From the NCBI GenBank assembly GCA_036924085.1, contig JAVGWX010000002.1, positions 151,273,071-151,337,070 of the forward strand: a stretch of 64,000 bases of DNA. The letters run 5' to 3'. Below are positions 44,866-57,300 of this stretch, one piece after another; within the stretch, counting starts at the first letter, position 1, and each line of letters starts with the position of its first letter. The notes beneath the pieces are model-generated. The model ran no database searches, was not told the DNA's origin, and saw only the letters and a list, made by a program, of their open reading frames with translations. This DNA comes from Ariolimax columbianus (Eukaryota; Mollusca; Gastropoda; Stylommatophora; Arionidae). A program made the position numbers and the translations under genes.

Positions 44866-47800
44866 TGTTTCATTTTCTGAGACTAATTAAAAGTTATAGT
44901 TGAATGTGTTCCTTGAATGTTTCATTTTCTGAGACTAATTAAATGTTACAGTTGAATGAGGTCCTTGAATTTTTCATTTTCTGAGACTAATTAAAAGTTA
45001 CAGTTGAATGTGTTTCTTGAATGTTTCATTTTCTGAGATTAATTAAATGTTACAGTTGAATGTGGTTCTTGAATGTTTCATTTTCTGAAACTAATTAAAA
45101 GTTACAGTTGAATGCGTTACTTGAATGTTTCATTTCTTGAGATTAATTAAAAGTTACAGTTGAATGTTTCTCTTGAATGTTTCATTTTATGAGACAAATT
45201 AAAAGTTACAGTTGAATGTGTTTCTTGAATGTTTCATTTTCTGAGACTAACTTAAAGTTACAGTTGAATGTGTTCCTTGAATGTTTTATTTTCCTAGACT
45301 AATTAAATGTTTCAGTTAAATGTGGTTCCTGAATTTTTCTTTTTCTGAGACTAATTAAAAGTTACAGTTGAATGTATTTCTAGATGGTTCCCTTTTCTGA
45401 GACTAATTAAAAGTTACAGTTGAATGTTTTTCTTGAATGTTTCATTTTCTGAGACTAATTAAAAGTTACAGTTGAATGTGTTTCTTGAATGTTTCATTTT
45501 CTGAAACTAATTAAAAGTTACAGTTGAATGTTTTTCTTGAATGTTTCATTTTCTAAGACTAATTAAAAGTTACAGTTGTATGTGTTTCTTGAATTTTTTA
45601 TTTTCTGAGACTAATTAAAAATTACAGTTGAATGTGTTTCTTGAATGTTTCATTTTCTGAGACTAATTAAAAGTTACAGTTGAATGTGTTTCTTGAATGT
45701 TTCATTTTCTGAGACTAATTAAAATGTACAGATGAATGTTTTTTCTTGAATGTTTCATTTTCTGAGACTATTTAAAAGGTACAGTTGAATGTGTTTCTTG
45801 AATGTTTCATTTTCTGAAACTAATTTAAAGTTACAGTTTAATGTTTTTCTTGAATGTTTCATTTTCTGAGACTAATTAAAAGTTACAGTTGAATATGTTT
45901 CTTGAATGTTTCATTTTCTTAGACTAATTAAATGTTACAGTTGTATGTGTTTCTTGAATGTTTTATTTTCTGAGATTAATTAAATGTTACAGTTGAATGT
46001 GGTTCTTGAATGTTTCATTTTCTGAAACTAATTAAAAGTTACAGTTGAATGCGTTACTTGAATGTTTCATTTCTTGAGATTAATTAAAAGTTACAGTTGA
46101 ATGTTTCTCTTGAATGTTTCTTTTTATGAGACTAATTAAAAGTTACAGTTGAATGTGTTTCTTGAATGTTTCATTTTCTGAGACTAACTTAAAGTAACAG
46201 TTGAATGTGTTCCTTGAATGTTTCATTTTCCTAGACTAATTAAATGTTTCAGTTGAATGTGGTTCCTGAATTTTTCTTTTTCTGAGACTAATTAAAAGTT
46301 ACAGTTGAATGTATTTCTTGAATGTTCCCTTTTCTGAGACTAATTAAAAGTTACAGTTTAATGTTTTTCTTGAATGTTTCATTTTCTAAAACTAATTAAA
46401 AGTTACAATTGAATGTTATTCTTGAATGTTCCATTTTCTGAGACTAATTAAATGTTACATTTGAATGTTTTCTTGAATGTTTCATTTTCTGAGCCTAATT
46501 AAAAGTTACCGTTGAATGATTTCTTGAATGTTTCATTTTCTGAGACTAATTAAAAGTTACAGTTGAATGTTTTTCTTGAATGTTTCATTTTCTGTGAATA
46601 ATTAAAAGTTACAGTTGAATGTGTTTCTTGAATGTTTTATTTTCTGAGACTAATTAAATGTTACAGTTGTATGTGTTTCTTGAATGTTTTATTTTCTGAG
46701 ACTAATTAAAAATTACAGTTTAATGTGTTTCTTGAATGTTTCATTTTCTGAGACTAATTAAAAATTACAGTTTAATGTGTTTCTTGAATGTTTCATTTTC
46801 TGAGACTAATTAAAATGTACAGATGAATGTTTTTCTTGAATGTTTCATTTTCTGAGACTAATTAAAAGTTACAGTTGAATGTGTTTCTTGAATGTTTCAT
46901 TTTCTGAAACTAATTAAAAGTTACAGTTGAATGTTTTTCTTGAACGTTTCATTTTCTAAGACTAATTAAAAGTTACAGTTGTATGTGTTTCTTGAATTTT
47001 TTATTTTCTGAGACTATATAAAAATTACAGTTGAATGTGTTTCTTGAATGTTTCATTTTCTGAGACTAATTAAAAGTTACAGTTAAATGTGTTTCTTGAA
47101 TGTTTCATTTTCTGACACTAATAAAAAGTTACAGTTGAATGTTTTTTGAATGTTTAATTTTCTGAGAGTAATTAAATGTTACAGTAGAATTTGTTTCTTG
47201 AATGTTTCATTTTCTGAAACTAATTAAAAGTTACATTTGAATGTGTTTCTTGAATGTTTCATTTTCTGAGACTAATTTAAATGTACAGATGAATGTTTTT
47301 CTTGAATGTTTCATTTTCTGAGACTAATTAAAAGTTACAGTTGAATGTGTTTCTTGAATGTTTCATTTTCTTAGACTAATTAAATGTTACAGTTGTATGT
47401 GTTTCTTGAATGTTTTATTTTCTGAGACGAATTATAAGTTACAGTTGAATGTGTATCTTGAATGTTTCATTTTCTGAGACTAATTAAAAATTACAGTTGA
47501 ATGTGTTTCTTGAATGTTTTATTTTCTAATTAAAATGTACAGTTGAATGTGTTTCTTGAATATTTCATTTTCTGAGACTAATGAAAAGTTACAGTTGAAT
47601 GTGTTTCTTGAATGTTCCATTTTCTGAGACTAATTAAAAGTTACAGTTGAATGTTTTTCTTGAATGTTTCATTTTCTGAGACTAATTAAACGTTACAGTT
47701 TAATGTTTTTCTTGAATGTTTTATTTTCTGAGACTAATTAAAAGTTACAGTTGAATGTGTTTCTTGAATGTTTTATTTTCTGAGACTAATTAAAAGTTAC

Positions 47801-47932
47801 TGTTGAATGTGTTTCTTGAATGTTTTATTTTCTGAGACTAATTAAATCTTACAGTTGAATGTGTTTCTTGAATGTTTCATTTTCTGAGACTAATTAAAAG
47901 TTACAGTTGAATGTGTTTCTTGAATGATTTTC
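44866..47932. repeat. minisatellite T12, main block, 52-bp unit, about 59 copies
   Basis: Unit contains CTGAGACTAATTAAAAGTTA, CAGTTGAATGTGTTTCTTGA and ATGTTTCATTTT. Besides the 52-bp period, a block of about 390 bp starting near 45033 is repeated near 45970 with the same private variants (ATTAAATGTT then GTGGTTC, GCGTTAC, TTTCTCTT, ACTAACTTAAAG, TTTCAGTT), spacing 937 bp or 18 units. A second shared block (45500-45650 and about 46905-47045) is spaced about 1,403 bp, 27 units. Ends sharply at 47932. Confidence 0.95.
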
Positions 47933-48460
47933 GACATGCATCCTCTACTTGCTGCTGACCTTCTGATCAGAGCGTACTCGTTTATATTGTTGCACGCTTT
48001 GTTTTAGTAAGATTTGATATTTAGTTTCGAATACCACAAGGTATTTATGTTAAATATCCGGCTTTTTGATACTGATATATTTGTGTGAGTATCCTTCGTA
48101 TATCTCTTTTCAATGTGTGTTCTGTCTGACGGACATTCTGTTCACTGCAAAACTGTGATCGGGACATATGCCGTCACTTGGAAACATGGCTGACATCATT
48201 TTTAAACATGCACCTATCATAATGAAGATATCTTTAAATTCCTTCTGGGATTGCCCATGTTATAATTATCTTGAAGCTTGTTAGAGAAATATGTAACATA
48301 TAATTATTAGGACTTACAAAATCATACTGACATACATTAGTCTGATATTTCCTATCTGAGCTGCAGCATGGATGCTTTCACTGACCTGTAACCAGTACTC
48401 ATTTGTACAACGATATGCTGCTTGTTAAACCTGGTTACAGGCGGACTTTGTTCGGAAGCG
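47933..48460. other. intergenic, nothing recognised
   Basis: AT-rich unique sequence between arrays; no domain. Confidence 0.45.
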
Positions 48461-48612
48461 CAATACATTGCTATGATTACCTTTCGTACGTAAGCACATT
48501 GCATTGCTATGATTATCTTTCAATTGTAAGCACAGTGCATTGCTTTGATTATCTTCAGTTTGTAAGCACAGTGTATTGCTATGATTATCTTTCAGTTGTA
48601 AGCACAGTGCGA
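48461..48612. repeat. minisatellite T13, about 36-bp unit, 4 copies
   Basis: GTAAGCACAGTGCATTGCTA followed by TGATTATCTTTCAGTT, four copies. The 76-codon frame across it (48403-48633) is periodic (CYDYLSVVSTV) and probably incidental. Confidence 0.85.
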
Positions 48613-49180
48613 CCTAAAAGATCGGTCACGTAGACTTTCTCGATAATTGCTCACGTCAGGTTACTTCGGAAAACGTCAGAGGTATTGGTCCTAGCCACCT
48701 TATATAAAGTTCTTGCTGATACCACGATCATAAATAGTTTGTCTAAGTGAAATTTATAGTTGGTATAAGAAGTATATTGATATGCATCAGAACTGGGTGA
48801 TGGAACCAGGGGTTTCAGTCTGTTTATGTTGACATTCTTTGAGTTAACAAGATTTAGTCATTGTTTGTTTTAGTTTTATAAAATTGTATTAGCCATTGAG
48901 TTGATCTAAAGCCTTCCTTGTATTATCTGCATTTGTAAAACTAGTGAATCCAAAGCCCAGTGAACGCTGAGTATCGTCGTCTTTACAGAACGAACGTAGC
49001 GAACATGTGGAAGGGGAGCGGGGGGGGGGGGGAGGAGCAAGGCTCTGGGCATGGTAGTCAGCTGGACATTGATGAAATGGACAGGGCAGGCATTATATTG
49101 GAGCTACATAGCCGTTACAACGTATGGCGAAACTGACGAAAGGCACTGCCTTTCAGATACCACAGTATGCTGCCAATGCT
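48613..49180. other. intergenic with a G tract
   Basis: A G-rich run (GGGGAGCG then 13 or more G) at about 49013-49032; otherwise unremarkable. Confidence 0.45.
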
Positions 49181-49186
49181 CTCAAC

Positions 49187-49975
49187 AACCTCATCCAAGT
49201 TACAACTGCTGTAGGTGGTGTACCGCTCAACCACTTTCCACCACTACCTTACACACTGGAATCCTGTCAAAGTTAGCTGCCACGCCCGGTACAACTGTTG
49301 GTGGGGGTGTACCGCTCAACCACTTTCCACCACTACCTTACACACTGGAATCCTGTAAAAGTTAGCTGCCACGCCCGGTACAACTGCTGGTGGGGGTGTA
49401 CCGCTCAACCACTTTCCACCACTAGCTTACACGCTGGGATCCAGTCAAAGTTAGCTGCCACGCCCGGTACAACTGCTGGTGGGGGTGTACCGCTCAACCA
49501 CTTTCCACCACTAGCTTACACGCTGGGATCCAGTCAAAGTTAGCTGCAACGCCCGGTACAACTGCTGGTGGGGGTGTACCGCTCAACCACTTTCCACCAC
49601 TAGCTTACACGCTGGGATCCAGTCAAAGTTAGCTGCCACGCCCGGTACAACTGCTGGTGGGGGTGTACCGCTAAACCACTTTCCGCCACTACCTTACACG
49701 CTGGGATCCAGTCAAAGTTAGCTGCCACGCCCGGCACAACTGCTGGTGGGGGTGTACCGCTCAACCACTTTCCACCACTACCTTACACGCTGGGATCCAG
49801 TCAAAGTTAGCAGCCACCTCGGGTACAATTGTTGGTGGGGGTGTACCGCTCAACCACTTTCCACCACTACCTTACACGCTGGGATCCAGTCAAAGTTAGC
49901 TGCCACGCCCGGTACAACTGTTGGTGGGGGTGTACCGCTCAACCACTTTCCACCACTAGCTGCCACGCCCGGCAT
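49187..49975. repeat. minisatellite T14, 89-bp unit, about 9 copies
   Basis: Long, GC-richer unit containing CTGCCACGCCCGGTACAACT, GGTGGGGGTGTACCGCTCAA, CCACTTTCCACCACTAGCTT and ACGCTGGGATCCAGTCAAAG. Copies are nearly identical, with the first and the last diverged or truncated. Composition differs clearly from the AT-rich surroundings. Frames across it (49051-50360) change with each copy, since 89 is not a multiple of 3. Confidence 0.95.
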
Positions 49976-51440
49976 AACTGTTGCACAAGTGACGAATGTC
50001 CCTCCTTTTGTACCATATCGTGTCATGGTGTCTAATATGTTCGAACCAGCAACAGAGGCTAGAGTCGGTTCGGATCACGAGGTTCGATATGAATATAGAC
50101 GAATGCAACAAACATGGAATAGTCTTAAATCTATTTGTGGACAAGTACTGCGCCATGACGTCTATGTCAAATGTCAAAGTATATATGTGGCTTCAGTTAA
50201 CACATTGCATGGTCGATTCTTTGCATATCGTATTTTAACGGCAGCTTACGCCGTCTGCCCAACTATCACAGTCTGTTTGCAGATTCCATACGTGCAAATC
50301 CATACTGCAGAGTTGGGCATTCTATCCTGCCAACCGATCCTGAGCAGACTGCGGAGGTAGGATTACATGGACATGATTAAGTTTCATTACATGCCTTGCT
50401 ATAGACTGTCCATGTTTCGCATGCGTACATATGGTTGGTTAACACAATAGCAATATACACACATATCTTTGTGGCAACACTGATTTCTGTTTACAATACC
50501 GCGCACATCGACATTTAAAAGACAACATGTTGGTCCCTTACACATTGTCTATTTCACAGACATATATGTCAATTCATGTACACATACCTTTCATATAATT
50601 AATCCGAGTCAATGTCAGAATCGGGAGTGAGTTGAATATTCATGAGTACTCCAGAAGCGTGATCATTGTATTGATTAAATCATAAATGATTTCTTGGGTC
50701 TTGAAGCACAACTTCACTCGCGAAAAATGACTCTAATTTAAAACATATCAACGTTAACAAATGTCTGCCTATCAGAAATAAAATTACAGTTAAACTTCAA
50801 TCGTATATTCGTGGACGAAATTATCGCGTAGATGTGTTCAAAAACAAAAAACAAATTCCAGAAACTAAATCACGAAACAAATGCACATTTCAAAGGTCGG
50901 TTTTGGTCATTATGGTGGCCATTTATTAGGTTTTCGGCAGCTGATTGAGTTGCCTACGAGCTTAAAATGTTAATTGTTCATTAGATTTTCACATACTCAG
51001 GACACACATTACGTTTATTTACGATTTTGGTAGAGCTCAGTTGTTTAGCCTTTACTATATTAGCTTTTTTGAAGTGTTCAATTTAGCAACGCTGTACCTT
51101 CCAATTCATAGTCTATTTACATGTGGGTAGACTGGAGTTCAAGACAGCATTCTTACATGGCAAGTCAAATATTTATGTGAGAAGTGCCAATTCGAGAATA
51201 CTTGACATATGTAAAATAAAATACAATATTATTGTCTGGGGTATATCAAAATGAAAAACAATTCAATCTTGAAGTAAATTAGCATCAAGGTGAACGTGAT
51301 TTTTTGTATGCAAACTTGCTGTTATATAATGAATTAAGAAAGATCATTATTTGTTTAAATGTGTGACAGTTTTAGAGATACTGTAACGCAGAGCATTATC
51401 CTTTTTGAATTGTATTCTGGCAGCGGCCGCTAAGCCTACT
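49976..51440. other. intergenic, nothing recognised
   Basis: Unique DNA; the tail of a 204-codon frame (to 50360) extends out of the 89-bp array with no recognised domain. AT-rich from 50360 to the LINE. Confidence 0.45.
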
Positions 51441-51445
51441 ATTTT

Positions 51446-51455
51446 AGATTTATAA
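51446..51455. repeat. target-site duplication, left copy (right copy 53942-53951)
   Basis: AGATTTATAA directly precedes the LINE and directly follows its GAAGAAGAAGAA tail. Confidence 0.85.
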
Positions 51456-52127
51456 CACATACAGACATTAGCGAAGAGCTAAAGGGACACGAAAACATGA
51501 ATACAGCACCTGAAGAGCACATGATGGCTAAACTAACAATGCGCGAAATGGAAGAGGCTATGAGAACACTAAAGAAAAGGAAATCTCCCGGAAAAGACGG
51601 GATAACAAACGAAATGCTGATGGGGCTGGGCCAAACAGCGAAGAGGAAACTGCTATCGGTCCTGAACCAAAGCTGGAAAAGGGGAATTGTACCACAGGCA
51701 TGGAAAGACGCAATACTGGTACCAGTACCAAAAACAGGAAAGGACAAAACAGATCCAAACGGATACAGGCCCATAAGCCTACTGATCTGTGTCGGAAAGC
51801 TGATGGAACGGATGATAAACACCAGACTGATGTGGCATCTGGAAGAAAAACGAATACTAATTCCACAGCAAGCCAGCCTTAGACAGCACAGATCCACTGA
51901 GGACCAGGTCATCCTCATAGCCCAGGAGATAGAAGATGCCTACCAGGCACAGAAACACACAGTAGCTGTTTGGGTGGATCTGGAAACAGCATTTGACAAA
52001 GTCTGGAAAGATGGACTTAGAGTCAAGCTAAGAAGAAGTGATGTGTGTGGGAAGATGCACAAGTGGATCAACCACTACCTCAAACAAAGAACGGCCAGAG
52101 TCCAAGTACAAGGGCAGATGAGCAAAA
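51456..52127 (+). pseudogene. LINE family A copy 3: RT fingers and first palm motif
   Basis: Open frame with KRKSPGKDGITNEMLMGLGQ, KRGIVPQAWKDAILVPVPK, NGYRPISLLICVGKLMERM, LIPQQASLRQHRSTEDQ (Ser where copy 2 has GF) and VDLETAFDKVWKDGL with the first catalytic Asp. The frame is lost at an extra A in GCAAAAAAGG near 52125. Confidence 0.92.
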
Positions 52128-52130
52128 AAG

Positions 52131-52727
52131 GTGACACTCGAGCAGAGAGTACCCCAAGGGGGAGTACTGTCACCCACACTCTTCCTGGTATATATAAACG
52201 ATATTACAGAGAATATACCAAGAAGAGTCCATAGCTCAATGTTTGAAGACGATCTGGCTATGTGGACCTCTGAAATGAATCTCACAATAGCAAGACATCG
52301 GATGCAGACGGCCCTAACATCGCTGGAAGAGTGGGCGAACTCATGGCTGGTCAAAATAAACGAGGAGAAAACCACATGCACAATATTCTCGCTTTCATTA
52401 AAACCTCAAATTACAAAATCAGGTCTAAATGGCAAATTCCTGCAGCCAAACGACAACCCAACCTATCTGGGAGTCACATTTGATCGGCGCATGACATGGC
52501 AAAGTCAGATTGAGAGAAACCGAATGAAAGCCAGCGAAAGAATGGCAATCATGAGGAAACTTGCTGGCACAAGCTGGGGAGCAGACGAAGGCATACTAAA
52601 GAAACTGTACACTGGAAGAGTGAGACCAGTTCTCGAGTATGGCATTGCGGCATGGACAACAGCAGCGAAGGCGAACTTCGATAAAGTTAACAAACTTCAA
52701 AACCAAGCCATGAGAATTATAACATGA
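52131..52727 (+). pseudogene. LINE family A copy 3: RT palm and thumb
   Basis: VPQGGVLSPTLFLVYINDI is followed by FEDDLAMW, where copy 2 has FADD: an Ala-to-Glu change beside the catalytic Asp pair (52242-52253). Then WANSWLVKINEEKTTC, YLGVTFDRRMTWQ, LVKKLYTGRVRPVLEYG-like thumb segment. The frame ends at 52727, where a 7-base deletion (relative to copies 1 and 2) removes part of an ITGGMKS segment. Confidence 0.9.
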
Positions 52728-52733
52728 AGTCAA

Positions 52734-53916
52734 CGCCAATTGTAGAACTTGAAAAGATTACAAAACTGCAATCCATGACCGATAGAAGAGACTGCAGAGC
52801 CCAGCTGCAGTCAGAGAAACTCCGAAGACTGACCGACCATCCAATGCACCAGCGACTAAACAATTTGGGAAATGGGAAACTAAAGCGGAGAAACTTTGCA
52901 TAAATAGCCAAAGCAAAGATGCACGAAGATCCCATAAACGCACTAACAACACCAAAACCCATCACTACTGTACGAAAACCTACCTGGAGGCAGGATATAT
53001 TTCCAGAGGTGGTAGAAAATATACCAGGTATTGCAAACAAAAACTGCCAGACTGAAAAAGAAAGGAGAGATACTACCCTAAGCTTCATAACGAAAATCTA
53101 CCCAAGCATGGACTGGACCCATGCATACACCGACGGTTCTGTAACAAACACTACACAGAACGGAGGGGCAGGAGCATTCCTGAACCTACCAAATGGCAGA
53201 AAAATAACACTGTCATTCGCTACTGGTAAGTACACAAGCAATTTCAGAGCGGAGGCAGAGGCACTGAGGGCGGCAGTGGAAGAAATGGTGACACACAGTG
53301 AAAATGAGAGCCATATAGTCCTGCTGACAGATGCTCTCGCCGTAGTCCCAGCGCTAAAAAGCCAGAAAAACACTGAGCTTAATGACTTAAGAGCAGCACT
53401 CTGCAAACTGTTCCAGCAGTCCGCACCAAAAAGGGTAGTGGTACAATGGGTCCATCACACTGCAACATCCAAGGCAACGAGGAGGCAGACAGACTGGCAA
53501 AAGAAGGTGCAAGATTACCACAAACAGATACCAATATGACGTACGAAGAGTCAAAACGGCTTATCAAAGCCAGATACATGACCAAATGGGAAACCGAACA
53601 TACTGGTTACACCAAAAACGATGCCTATTACCAGTTGAACCGAAGAGAGCAGGTCGTTGTCTTCAGACTTCGCACTGGCCACAAGAGACTGAGGTACCAC
53701 CTATTCAACAAATTGAAGATAGGGTGTACCGACGAATGCCCGTGCGGTACTGGTAAAATGACCGCTGAACATCTGCTGCAGAACTGCCCGACATACGAGG
53801 ATCAGAGAAAGCAGATGTGGCCATTACCAGTGGAACTGCAAGACAAGCTCTATGGCAGTGACGACAGCCTCAGGATGACCGCCGCTTTTTTCGAAAAAAT
53901 AATGGTTACTATCTGA
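52734..53916 (+). pseudogene. LINE family A copy 3: linker, RNase H and C-terminal cluster
   Basis: LQSMTDRRDCRAQLQSEKLR, a TAA at 52901-52903 in place of a Glu codon, TWRQDIFPEVV, WTHAYTDGSVTNTTQNGG, AEAEALRAAVEEM, LLTDALAVVPALK; then one base is missing in GGGTCCATCACAC near 53452, so NEEADRLAKEG and CPCGTGKMTAEHLLQNCP continue in another frame. It ends at KIMVTI and a TGA. All RNase H acidic positions can be seen across the frames. Confidence 0.9.
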
Positions 53917-53954
53917 CTGCGTACGCAGAAGAAGAAGAAGAAGATTTATAATAG

Positions 53955-55514
53955 CCAATAGATTTTTAGCGTGCTCGACACTGACCACAGGAGTCCGATC
54001 GCATTATCTAGAGATCAGGGCAATTTTTACCAGAAGATCCACGTAAACAAATTGTGGTCTCGGTCGTTATTTAAACCGCAACCTACGCCATTCGAGGCGG
54101 ACCGCTTACCTCGAAATCACCCAGTCCTATCTACCCAACATTATTTGTATCTTCCCCCAGACTTAGTAAGCCGCAGGAAGTAAGCAAATACCTAATACGT
54201 ATAGCCGACGCACTTGGATACCTGGCAACAAACATTAACATGCTTGTTTGAATACCAGGATTCCAAGTAACGTTGTAAACAACATGATTTGTAATTCATG
54301 AATTATCTTGTGTTTTATTATTAACATATGTGTTTTACAATGCTGATATTGTGTAAAAGGAATAACTGGAAAAACTGAGAAAGGCCGCTATACGTCACAG
54401 AGTAAGTGTGCGTGTAAGAAAGATAGTAATAAGGATGGCACAGTAACATTTACCAGAGTGTATTCTTATGATTTTCTTCTGTTTTTTACTATCTGGTAAT
54501 CGTTGGAACCAAACTCATGACATTAAATACTTTTTTAGATAACACACGCATAATATACTAGGACGAAGATACGTAGGATGCCAAATCAGGTGAGTGCACC
54601 TGGTACAGTCTGGGAAAGATGCAGTAAAAAGATTAGATCATTAAAGACGAAAACTATGATCATTTGTAGAACACCAGGTCAACTTATCATACATGTAAAC
54701 AATGTCAAACTTTAGTAGGTATGTTACATACGTCCTGGAATTATTGTCAGAGAAGATTAAAGATAAAGACTAGAGAAATCGAAATTGAATGTCAGAATGG
54801 CTTTACTGTGACTAATCAACAGTCATCTCTACTTAATCACCAACATATCAGCGGGAAACCTGCTATACATTATATTTATTCCAACTAAAAAAAAACAATG
54901 TCAAAACTCGACCTTATGCAATGTATGTGAGAAGAAATATTACAACTGAAATATATGTGTTAAGTCATGAAGAGAGATAACACGAGGCATGATGGCATTA
55001 TAACTATATTTAGGACTGCAACGTGTGTATCTATGCAGCAATTACTATGTGTTCATCATTAGGTCAGAATGTAAACTAATAAATTTATATTGTGCACTTA
55101 GAAGATCTGACTACAAATCATGGTGAATGCAGCGTGACAGATAGATGACATACGAGAAATCATATAACAATATAACAAACACAATTTTTGCTAGGAAGAT
55201 ACATTATCCTGACAACGACGATGTACGCCAACAAGTGAATGAACACGTAAATGAGTACAGAAGCCATTGGGGAGGAAAGGACTGCATAATATGATTTCCA
55301 CAGTTTCATCTTTTGGGTAGTCTTTTTAGGACACGTCATTGAGACCCCTTGACCTCTTCTATTATATTAGTAACGTGTTCTTTATCGTTTTTATTCATCT
55401 ACGCTACTTCCATGTTGCTTCACATCTTCTTTTTGTGTTAGAATATGATATGTTTTCTACCACATGCGCTCAGGTGATAAACGAGAAAGTTGTTTGAGTT
55501 GCTCTTCTTCATCT
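53955..55514. other. intergenic, no supported gene
   Basis: A 70-codon plus frame at 53971-54183 (Pro/Arg-rich, no recognised domain) is in balanced-composition DNA and could be an exon or chance. The remainder is AT-rich with nothing recognised. Confidence 0.4.
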
Positions 55515-56229
55515 TTATTACTTCTTTAAACTTAACCTTACGTTTTAAACTGGGTTAAAATATTCTGCAAAGTCTATATACAACCAGTTTCATTTGCTCT
55601 TCCTTGCTCAAAGAGAAATGATCATTCAATATATTCTTAAATACATTAACTGTTCCTGCCTTTCTATGGCAATGCGCTCCAAGCATTGACCACTCTCTGA
55701 TTAAAAAATATTTTCTAATATCTAATCTTGATCTTACTTTAGTTATTTTATAGCTATGCCCTCTTGTACTTGTAGGGGATTGCTTTTTGAAAATAAAAGT
55801 GTTATAGTATAATGCATACTTTAGTTTGCTTATATTATAAACCTGTATTAAGCCACCTCTAATTATTCTCTTTTGTAGACACTGTATGTCGGTTTTTCTG
55901 AGTCTTTCCTCATAAATGCATTATGCAATTCTGGAATCCCACTATCAGCATTGTCGCTCTTTTGTGTGTCCTTTCCAGCACGTTTATATCCCCTCCACGA
56001 AAAGGACTCCACAACTGTATACTGTACTCGAATCTGGGTCTATCTAATGCTTTATACAGTTTAACGATCACTCCTTGCTCCTATGTTTAATATGTATTTG
56101 TAACATACAGAGCATTGTATTTACCTTTTTCAATTGCTACCTGGACTTGCTCACTCATTTTACATGTATGAACTATTATAACCATTAGGTTCATTTCCTT
56201 TTATATCCTTCTAAAATTGTTCTCGGCAA

Positions 56230-57300
56230 TTCTGTATTTATGTTTCATATTGGATCTACCTATGTAGATGACTGTACTTTTATCTACGTTAAACTCCATT
56301 TGCCAACTGATAGACCATTCTCAAACTGTATCTAAATAATATCTCAAAGTACCCACTTCTGCTTTAGATGAGACACTACTGTATAGTTTTGTGTCATCCG
56401 CTAATTTGCAATGATGGATCCAATATCGTTTATATATATGAAGAATGACATTGGTCGCAAAACCGAGTCATGTGGCACTCCACTATTTACTTTCCACCAG
56501 TCAGAATTCTTTATGCATGTACACTTTCTGGCTTCTTTCCGGTAACCAATTAAATTGCAAACCTCCCCACCTATTCCATATGATTTTAACTTTCTGAACA
56601 ATCTTTGATGAGGTCTTCTATCAAAGGCCTTTGCAAAATTTTAAAAAAATGACATCTACTGGCTTTTTTTTATCTATCATTTTATTAACCACCTTCATGA
56701 ATTATAATCGATGTGTAAAACACGATCTTATTCTAGTAAACCCATGCTGACAATTTTTTTATTAAATTGAACTTGTGTAAATGCATTACTATGCTGTCTT
56801 TGACTATTGACACAATTTACAAACTATGCTCGTTAAGCTCATCTATAATTTTCTGGATCTTATTTTTTTTTCATTTTTGAATAAGGGGATCACTTCTGCA
56901 TCTTTCCAATTCACTGGAACAATACCTTTTGCAAGTTATTGAGAACATAATATGGCAAATGGTTTTGATAGTTAGTCTCTAATTTTAAAAAGCAATTTTG
57001 GATGAATACCATCTTGATCTGGACATTTATTCACTTTCAACCCTCCAATTTAAAAAAAGAAAACACATTTCCTCCATAATACAGATTTATTTTAACCCAA
57101 CTGTTTCCATGTGTCTTTGGAAAATATCTATAGGCTCTGGGATCTTGAAGCAGTCCTCTTTTGTGTGCATTGTGCCAGAGTGCAGATTGAGTATATTCGA
57201 TGCCCCCCTATTCTCAGTTATTTTTCCTGTGCTATGTATGAAAAGTGCTATTATGTCTTTCGTTAACTGTTAATTTCTAACATAAGAAAATAAGCTTTTA
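56230..57300 (-). pseudogene. CR1-like LINE: RT domain remnant
   Basis: Minus-strand pieces from 5' to 3': TGSKSLFSYVRN, ITENRGASNI, CPDQDGIHPKLLFKIRD (RT entry, about 56985-57030), AKGIVPVNWKDAEVIPLFK, then KLKSYGIGGEVCNLIGY, SDWWKVNSGVPHDSVLRPMS and FFIYINDI (56401-56601). The FADD-type box is not recognisable. It is an inactive fossil of the LINE polymerase. Confidence 0.8.

Larger units (their letters stand above)
51456..53941 (+). mobile_element. LINE family A, copy 3
   Basis: 5'-truncated just upstream of RT (starts near CATACAGACATTAGCGAAGA), continues through RT, RNase H and the C-terminal Cys/His cluster to CTGACTGCGTACGCAGAAGAA. It keeps the 220 bp lost in copy 2. At least three frame disruptions and one nonsense codon prevent expression. 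With copy 2 it lets the ancestral gene order be read by comparison. Confidence 0.95.

Noticed and set aside
49051..50360. Frames of 81-204 codons across the 89-bp array
   Set aside because: The unit length shifts frame each copy, and the unrelated tail after 49976 has no recognisable domain.
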